DNA of 14,177 bases from Paracoccaceae bacterium (GTDB taxonomy: Bacteria; Pseudomonadota; Alphaproteobacteria; Rhodobacterales; Rhodobacteraceae): assembly GCA_003545125.1 (NCBI GenBank), contig DQCI01000228.1, positions 1,803 to 15,979 of the forward strand. The letters run 5' to 3'. The notes beneath the pieces are model-generated. The model saw only the letters and a program-made list of their open reading frames with translations. It was not told the DNA's origin and did no database searches. Made by a program: the position numbers and the translations under genes. Positions 7,083 to 13,764 of the stretch are shown one piece after another; position 1 is the first letter of the stretch, and the number at the start of each line of letters is the position of its first letter.

Positions 7083-8681
7083 TTGGCCTATATGAGATTT
7101 CTGCCTCTCATCGTGTTGATGATCTGCGTGCCTCTGGGTGTGGCGCTGGCGCCCAGTATCCCGTTCTGGGGCGGGCTGGTCTTCGGTGTCGGCGCCCTGG
7201 GATCGGGCATCGGGATCTACGACCTGATCCAGTCGCGCCACGCCGTTCTGAAAAACTACCCGGTTCTCGCGCGCATCCGGTTTCTGCTCGAGGGTATCCG
7301 TCCGGAGATCCGGCAATACTTCCTGGAAAGCGACCACGACGAGGTTCCGTTTTCGCGCGAACAGCGCGCGCTCGTCTACCAGCGGTCGAAGAACCTCGAA
7401 GGATTGCGGCCTCTGGGATCGCTCAAGAACCAACAGCAGGTCGGGCATGAGTGGATCAACCATTCCATCGCGCCGACCCACATCGAAGACGCCGACTTTC
7501 GCGTGACAATCGGCGAGACCTGCAAGAAACCCTATCACAGCTCGGTCCTGAACATCTCGGGCATGTCCTTCGGCGCGCTCTCGCCGAATGCGATCGAGGC
7601 CCTGAACACGGGCGCGCGCAGGGGCGGGTTCGCGCACACGACGGGCGAAGGGTCGATCTCGCGGTTCCACAAGAAGCCCGGCGGCGATCTGATCTGGCAG
7701 ATCGGCAGCGGGTATTTCGGGTGCCGGACGCCGGACGGGCACTTCGATCCGGAGGCGTTTTCCCGGGCTGCGTCTTCGGACCAGGTCCGGATGGTCGAGG
7801 TCAAGCTGTCCCAGGGCGCCAAGCCAGGTCACGGTGGCATCCTGCCGGGGCCGAAAGTGACCGAAACCATCGCCGAAGCGCGCGGGGTTCCGGTCGGCGT
7901 GGATTGTATCAGCCCGCCGAGCCACAGCGCGTTTTCGACCCCCCTCGAACTGATCGCTTTCCTCGACCGTCTGCGCGACTTGTCGGGCGGCAAGCCGGTG
8001 GGCATCAAGTTGTGTATCGGCCACCCCTGGGAGTTCTTCGCCGTCGCCAAGGCGATGATCGAGGTCGGGTCGCAGCCGGATTTCATCACCGTGGACGGGG
8101 CCGAAGGCGGCACCGGCGCCGCCCCGGTCGAGTTCGCCGATCACATCGGCGCGCCGTTGCGCGAGGGGCTGATGCTGGTGCACAACACGCTGACCGGATT
8201 GGATCTGCGCGCGAATACGCGGATCGTTGCAGCCGGCAAGCTGATCAGCGCGTTCGACATCGCCCGGGTCTGCGCGCTCGGCGCCGACACCTGCAACATG
8301 GGGCGCGGGTTCATGTTCGCGCTCGGATGCATCCAGGCACAGACCTGCCACAGCGGCAGATGTCCAACCGGGGTGACCACCCAGGATCCGGCGCGCTACA
8401 GGGCGTTGAACGTGGCGGACAAGGCGGCCCGGGTCGCAAACTTCCATGCCAGCACGCTTCGCGCGTTGAGGGAAACCGTCGGCGCCAGCGGACACAACCA
8501 TCCGTCCGATTTGTCACCCCAACACCTGATGATCCGCATCAACAGCCGTGAGGTCCGCTCGGCCGCGAGCCAGTATGACTGGCTCGAGCCCGGTTCGCTC
8601 CTGTCAATGAAAACGGCGCACCCGGCCTTCTCGAAGTTCTGGCGCATGGCCCGACCCGACAGCTTCCGGGCGTCCACGTAG
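7083..8681 (+). CDS. Membrane-anchored FMN-binding glutamate synthase family protein
   Basis: A stand-alone protein of 532 residues with the FMN/iron-sulfur synthase domain of glutamate synthase (Glu_synthase family), lacking the glutamine amidotransferase domain. Residues 5-47 hold two hydrophobic stretches, probably an inner-membrane anchor. The synthase barrel starts near 155 (NISGMSFGALSPNAIEALN) and includes TGEGSIS, KPGHGGILPG, CISPPSHSAFSTP, VDGAEGGTGAAP (about 338-348) and GKLISAFDIARVCALGAD. The cysteines C416, C422 and C427 (CX5CX4C) match the 3Fe-4S ligand spacing of glutamate synthase. I chose the TTG at 7083 because GGGGG ends 7 nt before it; an ATG at 7092 would be 16 nt away. 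Similar short proteins are common in Proteobacteria, usually without an assigned reaction; related domains occur in N-methylglutamate synthase. A link to amine nitrogen from the upstream genes is only a hypothesis. Confidence 0.9.
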   Translation: MAYMRFLPLIVLMICVPLGVALAPSIPFWGGLVFGVGALGSGIGIYDLIQSRHAVLKNYPVLARIRFLLEGIRPEIRQYFLESDHDEVPFSREQRALVYQRSKNLEGLRPLGSLKNQQQVGHEWINHSIAPTHIEDADFRVTIGETCKKPYHSSVLNISGMSFGALSPNAIEALNTGARRGGFAHTTGEGSISRFHKKPGGDLIWQIGSGYFGCRTPDGHFDPEAFSRAASSDQVRMVEVKLSQGAKPGHGGILPGPKVTETIAEARGVPVGVDCISPPSHSAFSTPLELIAFLDRLRDLSGGKPVGIKLCIGHPWEFFAVAKAMIEVGSQPDFITVDGAEGGTGAAPVEFADHIGAPLREGLMLVHNTLTGLDLRANTRIVAAGKLISAFDIARVCALGADTCNMGRGFMFALGCIQAQTCHSGRCPTGVTTQDPARYRALNVADKAARVANFHASTLRALRETVGASGHNHPSDLSPQHLMIRINSREVRSAASQYDWLEPGSLLSMKTAHPAFSKFWRMARPDSFRAST

Positions 8682-8727
8682 GACCATACGTGCGCGCGTG
8701 GTGGCCGTGCGCAACTCTGCCCACAAC

Positions 8728-8764
8728 GCCGTGCAATCACGGCCGAGCAGTTTGAACTCGTTTT
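8728..8764. terminator. Stem-loop between convergent genes
   Basis: GCCGTG (8728-8733) pairs with CACGGC (8738-8743) over loop CAAT. Directly after it, GAG (8745-8747) can pair with CTC (8757-8759), followed by GTTTT. It sits in the 90-bp gap between the plus-strand synthase-domain gene and a minus-strand small gene, where a terminator is expected. The stems are short, so confidence is modest. Confidence 0.4.
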
Positions 8765-8771
8765 GGGGGAG

Positions 8772-8894
8772 TCAGACGATGGCAGACGCCGTCACGCCAA
8801 GCACGGCAAGCAGGACCGCATAAATGCCGACTAACGTCGCGAAACTACCGCCGCGGCGCTGGTATTCCCGGATCAACTGGTCGCGTGTCAGCAT
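8772..8894 (-). CDS. Small single-pass membrane protein, 40 residues, unknown function
   Basis: A 40-residue frame with a charged N-terminus (MLTRDQLIREYQRRGG) and one hydrophobic helix at about 19-40 (FATLVGIYAVLLAVLGVTAS), the pattern of a small inner-membrane protein with its N-terminus in the cytoplasm. The ATG at 8894 has a GGAG ribosome site six nucleotides upstream (GGAGATTGTT then ATG). A start further upstream at 8969 would add a basic stretch without a better site. It converges on the synthase-domain gene. I do not recognise a family. The well-placed ribosome site and clean helix are the reasons for calling it. Confidence 0.55.
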   Translation of the reverse strand: MLTRDQLIREYQRRGGSFATLVGIYAVLLAVLGVTASAIV

Positions 8895-8979
8895 AACAAT
8901 CTCCATCTGCTCGTATGAGCGACGACACGTGGGTTTCTTCTTTTGCCCCGCTACACGCGAATCCTTCACCGATCAACCA

Positions 8980-9177
8980 TCATTTTCGCGATGACTTGTC
9001 GGCTCCGGCGTTTTTGCGCCAGCGTTGCATCAAGGCATAGTGTGGGGCCTGCATGAGCTCCTCCCACACATAATAGCCGCCGTATTCTGAACAAGGCCTT
9101 ACCGGAGCGACATCCCGATGTCGAAATACGCCCGTTTTCGCGGCCAAAGCAGAAAACTTGTCGAAAGCTCTCCGCAC
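8980..9177 (-). CDS. Possible small hypothetical protein, 65 residues
   Basis: An open frame of 65 codons starting with GTG at 9177 and ending in TGA, lying between the acetyltransferase gene and the 40-residue membrane protein. The product would be soluble and basic, with an aromatic-rich middle (SEYGGYYVWEELMQAPHYAL) that reads like protein. Against it: only a weak G-rich stretch upstream of the GTG, and codons such as AGA, AGG, GTA, CGA and TTG that the neighbouring genes mostly avoid. It may be a recently acquired or decaying gene, or chance. The rest of 8895-9209 holds nothing else I can support. Confidence 0.33.
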   Translation of the reverse strand: MRRAFDKFSALAAKTGVFRHRDVAPVRPCSEYGGYYVWEELMQAPHYALMQRWRKNAGADKSSRK

Positions 9178-9209
9178 CCCACCCCGATTCCCGAATGGTT
9201 AATAGACCC

Positions 9210-9797
9210 TTACCCGATCTCCGTCCGCCCGCGGCGGTCGGCGCGCAGATTCGCATAGAGCACGTGGTTGCGCCAGCGACCGTCAATCTGGAGATAGCTC
9301 TGGGCGACGCCCTCGTACTTGAAGCCGACTTTCTCAAGCAGCCCGCGCGAGGGCGCGTTTTCCGGCAAGCAGCCGGCCTCGAGGCGCGAGAGGTCCAGAT
9401 CGGTGAACGCGTAGTGCACGACAGCGGCCAGCGCCTCGCGCATGTACCCCGCGCGCGCATGGGGCGCGCCGATCCAGTAGCCGGTGGTGCCCGCCTGGGC
9501 AGGGCCGCGGCGGATATTGTCGACGGTCAGCGCGCCGAGCAGCGCCTCGTCGTCGCGCCGAATCAGGAACAGCGGCAGTGCCGTGCCTTGGGTGATCGAG
9601 CGGTTGGCCCAATACACCCGGTTGGCAAAGTTCTTGCGGCTGAGGTGATCGTGCGCCCAGGTGGGCTCCCAGGATTTGAGGAACTCGCGGCTCTGGTCGC
9701 GCAACGCCGCCCAGGCGGTGAGATCGCCGTGCTGGGGCGGCCTGAGCGTCATCCGCTCGGTCTCGATCCGGACCCGTTTCGCCCGTCCGAACCTCAT
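9210..9797 (-). CDS. GNAT-family N-acetyltransferase, RimJ-like
   Basis: A 195-residue acetyl-CoA-dependent acetyltransferase of the RimJ/RimL type, whose characterised members acetylate the N-terminus of ribosomal proteins or amino groups on small molecules. Visible landmarks are the opening strand (IETERMTLRPP, about 11-21), SREFLKSWEPTW, a central GTTGYWIGAPHARAGYM at about 103-119 with the acetyl-CoA loop (RAGYMREA), and the C-terminal LEAGCLPENAPSRGLLEKVG (about 139-158) and FKYEGVAQSYLQIDGRW, typical of this subgroup. The ATG at 9797 overlaps the stop codon of the M16 peptidase gene as ATGA, so translation is probably coupled. This is the last gene of the SURF1-thrC-peptidase series. 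The true target is unknown. Confidence 0.88.
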   Translation of the reverse strand: MRFGRAKRVRIETERMTLRPPQHGDLTAWAALRDQSREFLKSWEPTWAHDHLSRKNFANRVYWANRSITQGTALPLFLIRRDDEALLGALTVDNIRRGPAQAGTTGYWIGAPHARAGYMREALAAVVHYAFTDLDLSRLEAGCLPENAPSRGLLEKVGFKYEGVAQSYLQIDGRWRNHVLYANLRADRRGRTEIG

Positions 9798-11053
9798 GCC
9801 GCGAGCCGCTCGCGGATCCGCGCGAGATCGGGGGCGGTTTCGGCCGGCCCGTACAGCGCCAGCGCCGTCGCTGCCCCGCCGACCAACTCGCACGCGAAGT
9901 CGCGCACGCGGCCGAGGTCGACCGCGTCGATCTTCGCCACCGTTTCCTCGAGCGGGATCACCCGGCCCCAGATCGACACCTGGCGGGCGAGCCGCTCGGC
10001 CCTGGCGGAGGCGCCTTCGAGCCCCATCAGCAATCCCGCCTTCATCTGCGCCCGCGCCCGGTCGATCTCCTCGACTGTCATGTCCTCGGCGGAGCGTTTC
10101 AGCTCGTCCACCGTGAGCGCGGCAAGATCGGCGATCTGCGCGCCGCTGGTGCCTGCGTAGATCGTGATCATGCCAGTGTCGGAATAGGCCCCGGCCTGAG
10201 CGTAGATCGAATAGCACAGGCCGCGCTTCTCGCGAATCTCCTGGAACAGACGCGACGACATGCCCCCGCCGAGCGCGCCGGCCCAGGTCTGGGCGGTGTA
10301 GATCGCGTCGTCCGCATAGGACGGGCCTTCGAGACCGAGGGTGAAATGCACCTGTTCGAGGGGTTTGAGTTCGCGCCGCTCGCCGCCGACGAAACCCGCG
10401 GGCTCCACCTGCTCGGCGCGGCCCCGCTCGAGCCCCCCGAAAGCGGCCTCGGCCAGCCGCATGATCTCGTCGTGATCGACAGCCCCTGCGGCCGCGAGAA
10501 TCATCCGTTCGGGCCGGTAGTGCTCGGCGACGAATCCCGCCAGATCCGCGCGCGAGAAGGCCCGCACCCGCTCGGCGGGCCCGAGGATGGTACGGCCCAT
10601 AGGCTGATCCGGGAAAGCCGCTTCCTGCAGCCAGTCGAAGATGATGTCGTCGGGCGTGTCGAGCGCCTGGCCGATCTCCTGCAGGATCACGCCGCGCTCG
10701 ACCTCGATGTCGGCGGGGTCGAAGACCGGATTCAGAACGATGTCGGCGACCACGTCGAGTGCGAGCGGCACGTCTTCTTCCAGCACCCGGGCGTAGTAGG
10801 CTGTGACCTCGCGTGAAGTGTAGGCGTTGAGATAGCCGCCAACATCCTCGATCTCCTCGGCGATCTGGAGGGCAGAGCGCCGCTTGGTGCCTTTGAATGC
10901 CATGTGCTCGAGGAAATGCGCGATGCCGTTCTGCGCTGCGCGCTCATGGCGCCCGCCGGCGGTGACCCAGACGCCCAGCGAGGCCGAGGCAAGGCCCGGC
11001 ATGTGTTCGGTGACGACGCGCATGCCGTTCGGAAGGGTGTCGAACTGGATCAC
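9794..11053 (-). CDS. M16-family zinc peptidase (processing-peptidase/pitrilysin type)
   Basis: A 419-residue zinc metallopeptidase related to the beta subunit of mitochondrial processing peptidase. The inverted zinc motif HFLEH is at residues 46-50, with the third ligand E126 76 residues after the second histidine, matching the family spacing, so the active site looks intact. Other signatures are GVWVTAGGRHE, GGYLNAYTSREVTAYYA (about 72-88), and the C-terminal-half GGGMSSRLFQEIREKRGLCY that contacts substrate. I chose the GTG at 11053 because its frame starts exactly at the conserved VIQFDTLPNGMRVV N-terminus and overlaps the thrC stop as GTGA; longer in-frame extensions lie inside thrC and are low-complexity. 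No signal peptide is seen, so it is likely cytoplasmic. Its substrate is unknown. An M16 peptidase after thrC is a common arrangement in this group. Confidence 0.94.
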   Translation of the reverse strand: MIQFDTLPNGMRVVTEHMPGLASASLGVWVTAGGRHERAAQNGIAHFLEHMAFKGTKRRSALQIAEEIEDVGGYLNAYTSREVTAYYARVLEEDVPLALDVVADIVLNPVFDPADIEVERGVILQEIGQALDTPDDIIFDWLQEAAFPDQPMGRTILGPAERVRAFSRADLAGFVAEHYRPERMILAAAGAVDHDEIMRLAEAAFGGLERGRAEQVEPAGFVGGERRELKPLEQVHFTLGLEGPSYADDAIYTAQTWAGALGGGMSSRLFQEIREKRGLCYSIYAQAGAYSDTGMITIYAGTSGAQIADLAALTVDELKRSAEDMTVEEIDRARAQMKAGLLMGLEGASARAERLARQVSIWGRVIPLEETVAKIDAVDLGRVRDFACELVGGAATALALYGPAETAPDLARIRERLAA

Positions 11054-12435
11054 TGGCCCCGGCGCTCCCGGATAAGCGCTTCCAGCGCAGCAAGATCGTT
11101 GGGCACTAACGTGACCCGCTCCTCCCGGTCGTAAAGATCGGCCATGTGTGGCGGCAGGGGCGCGTCGACGCCGCAGGCCGCCTTGACGGCGGCTGGGAAT
11201 TTCGCCGGATGGGCGGTGGCGAGCGTGATCATTGGCGTGGCGCCAATGTGTTCCTCGGCCACTTTCACGCCGACCGCGGTATGCGGACACAGCACCTCGC
11301 CGGTGGTCTCGCGGATCCGCTTGATGGTGGCCTTGGTCTCGTCTTCCGAAGCAGACCCGGAGACGAAGTGCTCGCGCAGGTACTCCACGGCCCCCTGGCT
11401 GATGGTGAAGCCGCCTGTCGCGAGGTCGGCCATCTGGTCGGCCACCGCGCCGCCGTCGCGCCCATAGGCGTCGAACAGCACGCGTTCGAAGTTGGACGAA
11501 ACCTGGATGTCCATCGACGGGCTGATCGAGGGCACGACCTCAGCCTTGATATAGGCGCCGGTCTGCATCGTGCGGTGCAGGATGTCGTTCTGGTTGGTGG
11601 CGATCACCAGTTTCTCGATCGGCAATCCGAGCTGGCGGGCGATGTAGCCCGCGAAGATGTCGCCGAAATTGCCAGTCGGCACGGTGAAACTCACCGGGCG
11701 CAGCGGCGCGCCGAGCGACGACGCGGCAGTGAAATAATACACTACCTGCGCCAGCACCCGTGCCCAGTTGATCGAGTTCACGCCCGCGAGCCCCACCGCG
11801 TCGCGGAACTCGAAATGGTTGAACATGTCCTTCAACCGCGCCTGAGCGTCGTCGAAGGTGCCGTCGATGGCGAGGGCGTGGACGTTGTCTTCGGTCGGTG
11901 TGGTCATCTGCCGACGCTGCACCTCACTCACCCGGCCATGCGGGTAGAGGATGAAGACATCGACGTTGTCCAAGCCCCGGAACGCCTCGATGGCGGCCGA
12001 ACCGGTGTCGCCGGAAGTGGCGCCGACAATGGTCACCCGCTCGCCGCGCTTGGCCAGTGCCGTCTGAAACAGCTGGCCGATGAGCTGCATGGCGAAGTCT
12101 TTGAACGCCAGCGTGGGACCATGGAACAGCTCGAGCAGGAAATGGTTGGCGCCGATCTGCACCAGCGGCGCGCGGGCAGCATGGTCGAACTGCGCGTAGG
12201 CTCGCGCAATGATCGCGCGCAGCTCGTCCGGGGCGAAGCTCTCGCCGATGAAGGGGCGCATCACCCAATAGGCCACCTCTTCGTAGCTCATGCCCGGCAG
12301 CGCCTCGATCTCATCGGGGCGGCGCGAAGAAATCACATTCGGCACGTAGAGCCCGCCGTCGCGCGCGAGGCCGGTCAGCATGGCCTCCTCGAAGCTCAGT
12401 TTCGGCGCGTTGCCACGGGTGGAGACGTATCGCAT
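11050..12435 (-). CDS. thrC: Threonine synthase
   Basis: A 461-residue PLP enzyme that converts O-phosphohomoserine to L-threonine and phosphate, the last step of threonine synthesis in the cytoplasm. It starts with the family N-terminus (MRYVSTRGNAPKLSFEEAML, then GLARDGGLYVP). The PLP lysine is K112 in HGPTLAFKDFAMQ, followed by the SGDTGSAAIEAF loop (141-152), and PTGNFGDIFAGY (253-264) for phosphate binding. Length and motifs fit the longer proteobacterial/fungal class. The ATG at 12435 has AGAGG about five nucleotides upstream. The 3' end overlaps the M16 peptidase start by 4 nt. The 130-nt leader back to SURF1 holds an array of four hairpins, so its transcript may be processed or controlled there. 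Confidence 0.97.
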   Translation of the reverse strand: MRYVSTRGNAPKLSFEEAMLTGLARDGGLYVPNVISSRRPDEIEALPGMSYEEVAYWVMRPFIGESFAPDELRAIIARAYAQFDHAARAPLVQIGANHFLLELFHGPTLAFKDFAMQLIGQLFQTALAKRGERVTIVGATSGDTGSAAIEAFRGLDNVDVFILYPHGRVSEVQRRQMTTPTEDNVHALAIDGTFDDAQARLKDMFNHFEFRDAVGLAGVNSINWARVLAQVVYYFTAASSLGAPLRPVSFTVPTGNFGDIFAGYIARQLGLPIEKLVIATNQNDILHRTMQTGAYIKAEVVPSISPSMDIQVSSNFERVLFDAYGRDGGAVADQMADLATGGFTISQGAVEYLREHFVSGSASEDETKATIKRIRETTGEVLCPHTAVGVKVAEEHIGATPMITLATAHPAKFPAAVKAACGVDAPLPPHMADLYDREERVTLVPNDLAALEALIRERRGQ

Positions 12436-12456
12436 CTAGCCTCTATCCTCTGTTGT

Positions 12457-12561
12457 CGCGCGCGGTTTCTTATCAAGAAACCGACCCGATTTCCCTCCGG
12501 AAATCGACACGGAAAACCTCCGTTTTCCGAAACGATTTCTGTACAGAAATCGGCGCGCGCC
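12457..12561. repeat. Array of four short palindromes, 23-nt period, flanked by CG-repeat arms
   Basis: Four hairpin-forming units lie in the SURF1-thrC gap. Unit 1 (12463-12483): CGGTTTCTT, loop ATC, AAGAAACCG. Unit 2 (12487-12506): CGATTTCC, CTCC, GGAAATCG. Unit 3 (12510-12529): CGGAAAAC, CTCC, GTTTTCCG. Unit 4 (12533-12552): CGATTTCTGT then ACAGAAATCG, a perfect 20-bp palindrome. Every unit begins and ends with CG, and adjacent units are separated by exactly three bases (ACC, ACA, AAA), so centres repeat every 23-23.5 bp. Alternating CG tracts flank the set (12457-12462 and 12552-12561) and could pair to close a multibranch fold. Arm sequences differ while pairing is kept. On the minus-strand transcript the loops of units 2 and 3 read GGAG. 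No T-run follows, so it is not a standard terminator. Confidence 0.85.
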
Positions 12562-12565
12562 CAGC

Positions 12566-13252
12566 TCAGGCCGGGTGGTCCGATGGGTCTGTCCGGCGCC
12601 GTATACGCCATAGTGCGAAGCCTGTCATCACCACCCATGTCGCAGCGAAGAGAAACCAGGTCATTGCGTATTCGAGATGCTTGTTGCGCACCTGCGAGCT
12701 GTCCACCGGCATCGGCAGGATGGCGGGGTCGGTCCGGGTCCGGGCGACCAACAGGACCGGTTCGGTGCCGAGATGGGCCGCCATCTTTTTCACGTCGCGG
12801 GCGTACCACCAGTTGCCTTCGATGTCGTCGCGCGGCGTGGAGGCGTCGCGCTCGTCTGGCCAGTGCAGGTTGCCTTCAATCTCCGCCCGGCCGAAGCCGC
12901 GGGGGGCATTCCGCATGTCGGTTCTGAGGAACCCGCGGTCGACGAGGATTCGTCGGCCAGCGTCGGTGGTGAAGGGCGAGATTGCCCGAAAGCCCGCGCC
13001 GTGGTCGCGCGACGAGACCAGGACGAGCAGCTCCTGCGCCTCGACCGCGCCGGTGATGGTCACCGGGCGATACTTGTCTGTCACCGGATCGGGATCGGCG
13101 GGCAGCGGCACGGGATCGGCGCCGATCTGCGCCTCGATTTCGGCGAGAATGCCTTCTTTCCACTTCAGCCGCTCGAGTTGCCAGATACCGAGGCCCACGA
13201 AGACGGCAAAGCCCGCAAGGAGAAGGAGGGCGGCGAGGATCTGGCGGGTCAT
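12566..13252 (-). CDS. SURF1-family cytochrome c oxidase assembly protein
   Basis: A 228-residue inner-membrane protein that helps heme a insertion during assembly of aa3-type cytochrome c oxidase. It has the canonical two-helix topology: an N-terminal helix (about 4-24) followed by GIWQLERLKWKEG (22-34), a periplasmic domain with VDRGFLR (104-110), NWWYARD (147-153), and then the conserved NKHLEYAMTWF (190-200) entering the second helix (about 195-215). The ATG at 13252 has GGAG six nucleotides upstream. In-frame extensions further upstream lack family sequence. Downstream on the same strand is thrC. In many relatives SURF1 follows subunit and assembly genes of the oxidase; here the upstream neighbour is a divergent DUF883 gene, so the gene stands apart from any oxidase cluster in this window. 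Confidence 0.93.
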   Translation of the reverse strand: MTRQILAALLLLAGFAVFVGLGIWQLERLKWKEGILAEIEAQIGADPVPLPADPDPVTDKYRPVTITGAVEAQELLVLVSSRDHGAGFRAISPFTTDAGRRILVDRGFLRTDMRNAPRGFGRAEIEGNLHWPDERDASTPRDDIEGNWWYARDVKKMAAHLGTEPVLLVARTRTDPAILPMPVDSSQVRNKHLEYAMTWFLFAATWVVMTGFALWRIRRRTDPSDHPA

Positions 13253-13372
13253 TGGCGCTCCGTGACTGGATTCGCGATGCATGTCTGGTATTCGCCCCGG
13301 GGGCAACCCGGCCCGGCTTCGAAGCACCGGCCAATAGTCGCGCCCAACGGGGCCGATTTCGGGTCGGCGCGA

Positions 13373-13433
13373 TTGAGAACTGGACGCCGCGCCCCCATAT
13401 ATAACGTGTGACGTCACGAATCCGAAAGGAGGG
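13373..13433 (+). promoter_or_regulatory. Putative promoter, palindrome and ribosome site ahead of the DUF883 gene
   Basis: TTGAGA (13373-13378) is followed after 19 bp by TATATA (13398-13403), a loose promoter with a long spacer (17 bp if CATATA at 13396 is used). The AT-rich CATATATAA stands out in GC-rich surroundings. A 10-bp palindrome GTGACGTCAC (13408-13417) lies where transcription would start and could be an operator. A strong ribosome site (AAAGGAGGG, 13425-13433) ends five nucleotides before the ATG. The 185-bp gap must also serve the divergent SURF1 gene, for which I see no clear promoter. Confidence 0.4.
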
Positions 13434-13437
13434 CAAC

Positions 13438-13764
13438 ATGGCACACGGAAAAACCAAACTTCCACATGCCGAGACTGAAAGACTTCGCGAGGAGTTCGAC
13501 AATTTGCGGACCGACTTCACGTCGCTGGCCCGCGAGTTGAAGTCCTATGCCGAACACGAGGAGCGGGCGCTCGGCGGCAAGACCAGTGACCGGGTCGTCG
13601 CCCTAAGGGAGGTCGGCGAGCATCAGCTCGAACTGGCCAAACGCTATGCGGCCGACGCCGGCCGGGTTGCGCAAACCACCGCGCGTGACCACCCCGGCTA
13701 TGCCGTGGCGAGCGCGGCGGCGCTTGGCTTCCTGCTCGGCGCGTTCACGCTCCGCCGCCGCTGA
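13438..13764 (+). CDS. DUF883 (ElaB/YqjD-like) membrane-anchored protein
   Basis: A 108-residue protein with the ElaB/YqjD layout: a charged helical N-terminal two-thirds likely to form a coiled coil (about 10-85, for example LREEFDNLRTDFTSLARELK), then a short C-terminal membrane anchor (about 88-105) in DHPGYAVASAAALGFLLGAF ending in a basic tail (RRR). In enteric bacteria such proteins are tail-anchored, associate with ribosomes through the N-terminal part and rise in stationary phase; whether that holds here is inference. The ATG at 13438 has an excellent ribosome site. Its TGA overlaps the next ATG (TGATG), so it is co-translated with the holin-like membrane protein, a pairing consistent with a small envelope-stress unit. 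Confidence 0.85.
   Translation: MAHGKTKLPHAETERLREEFDNLRTDFTSLARELKSYAEHEERALGGKTSDRVVALREVGEHQLELAKRYAADAGRVAQTTARDHPGYAVASAAALGFLLGAFTLRRR

Noticed and set aside
12533..12552. Ordinary intrinsic terminator for SURF1
   Set aside because: The nearest palindrome is perfect, but no T-run follows any unit on the minus-strand transcript, and one terminator would not explain four evenly spaced units.
12457..12561. CRISPR array
   Set aside because: Units are palindromes separated by 3 nt with no unique spacers of 25-40 nt and no cas genes.
11146..12927. Plus-strand open frame (593 codons) across thrC and the hairpin array
   Set aside because: Antisense to thrC and SURF1, no ribosome site or recognisable domain, and it reads straight through the palindrome array.
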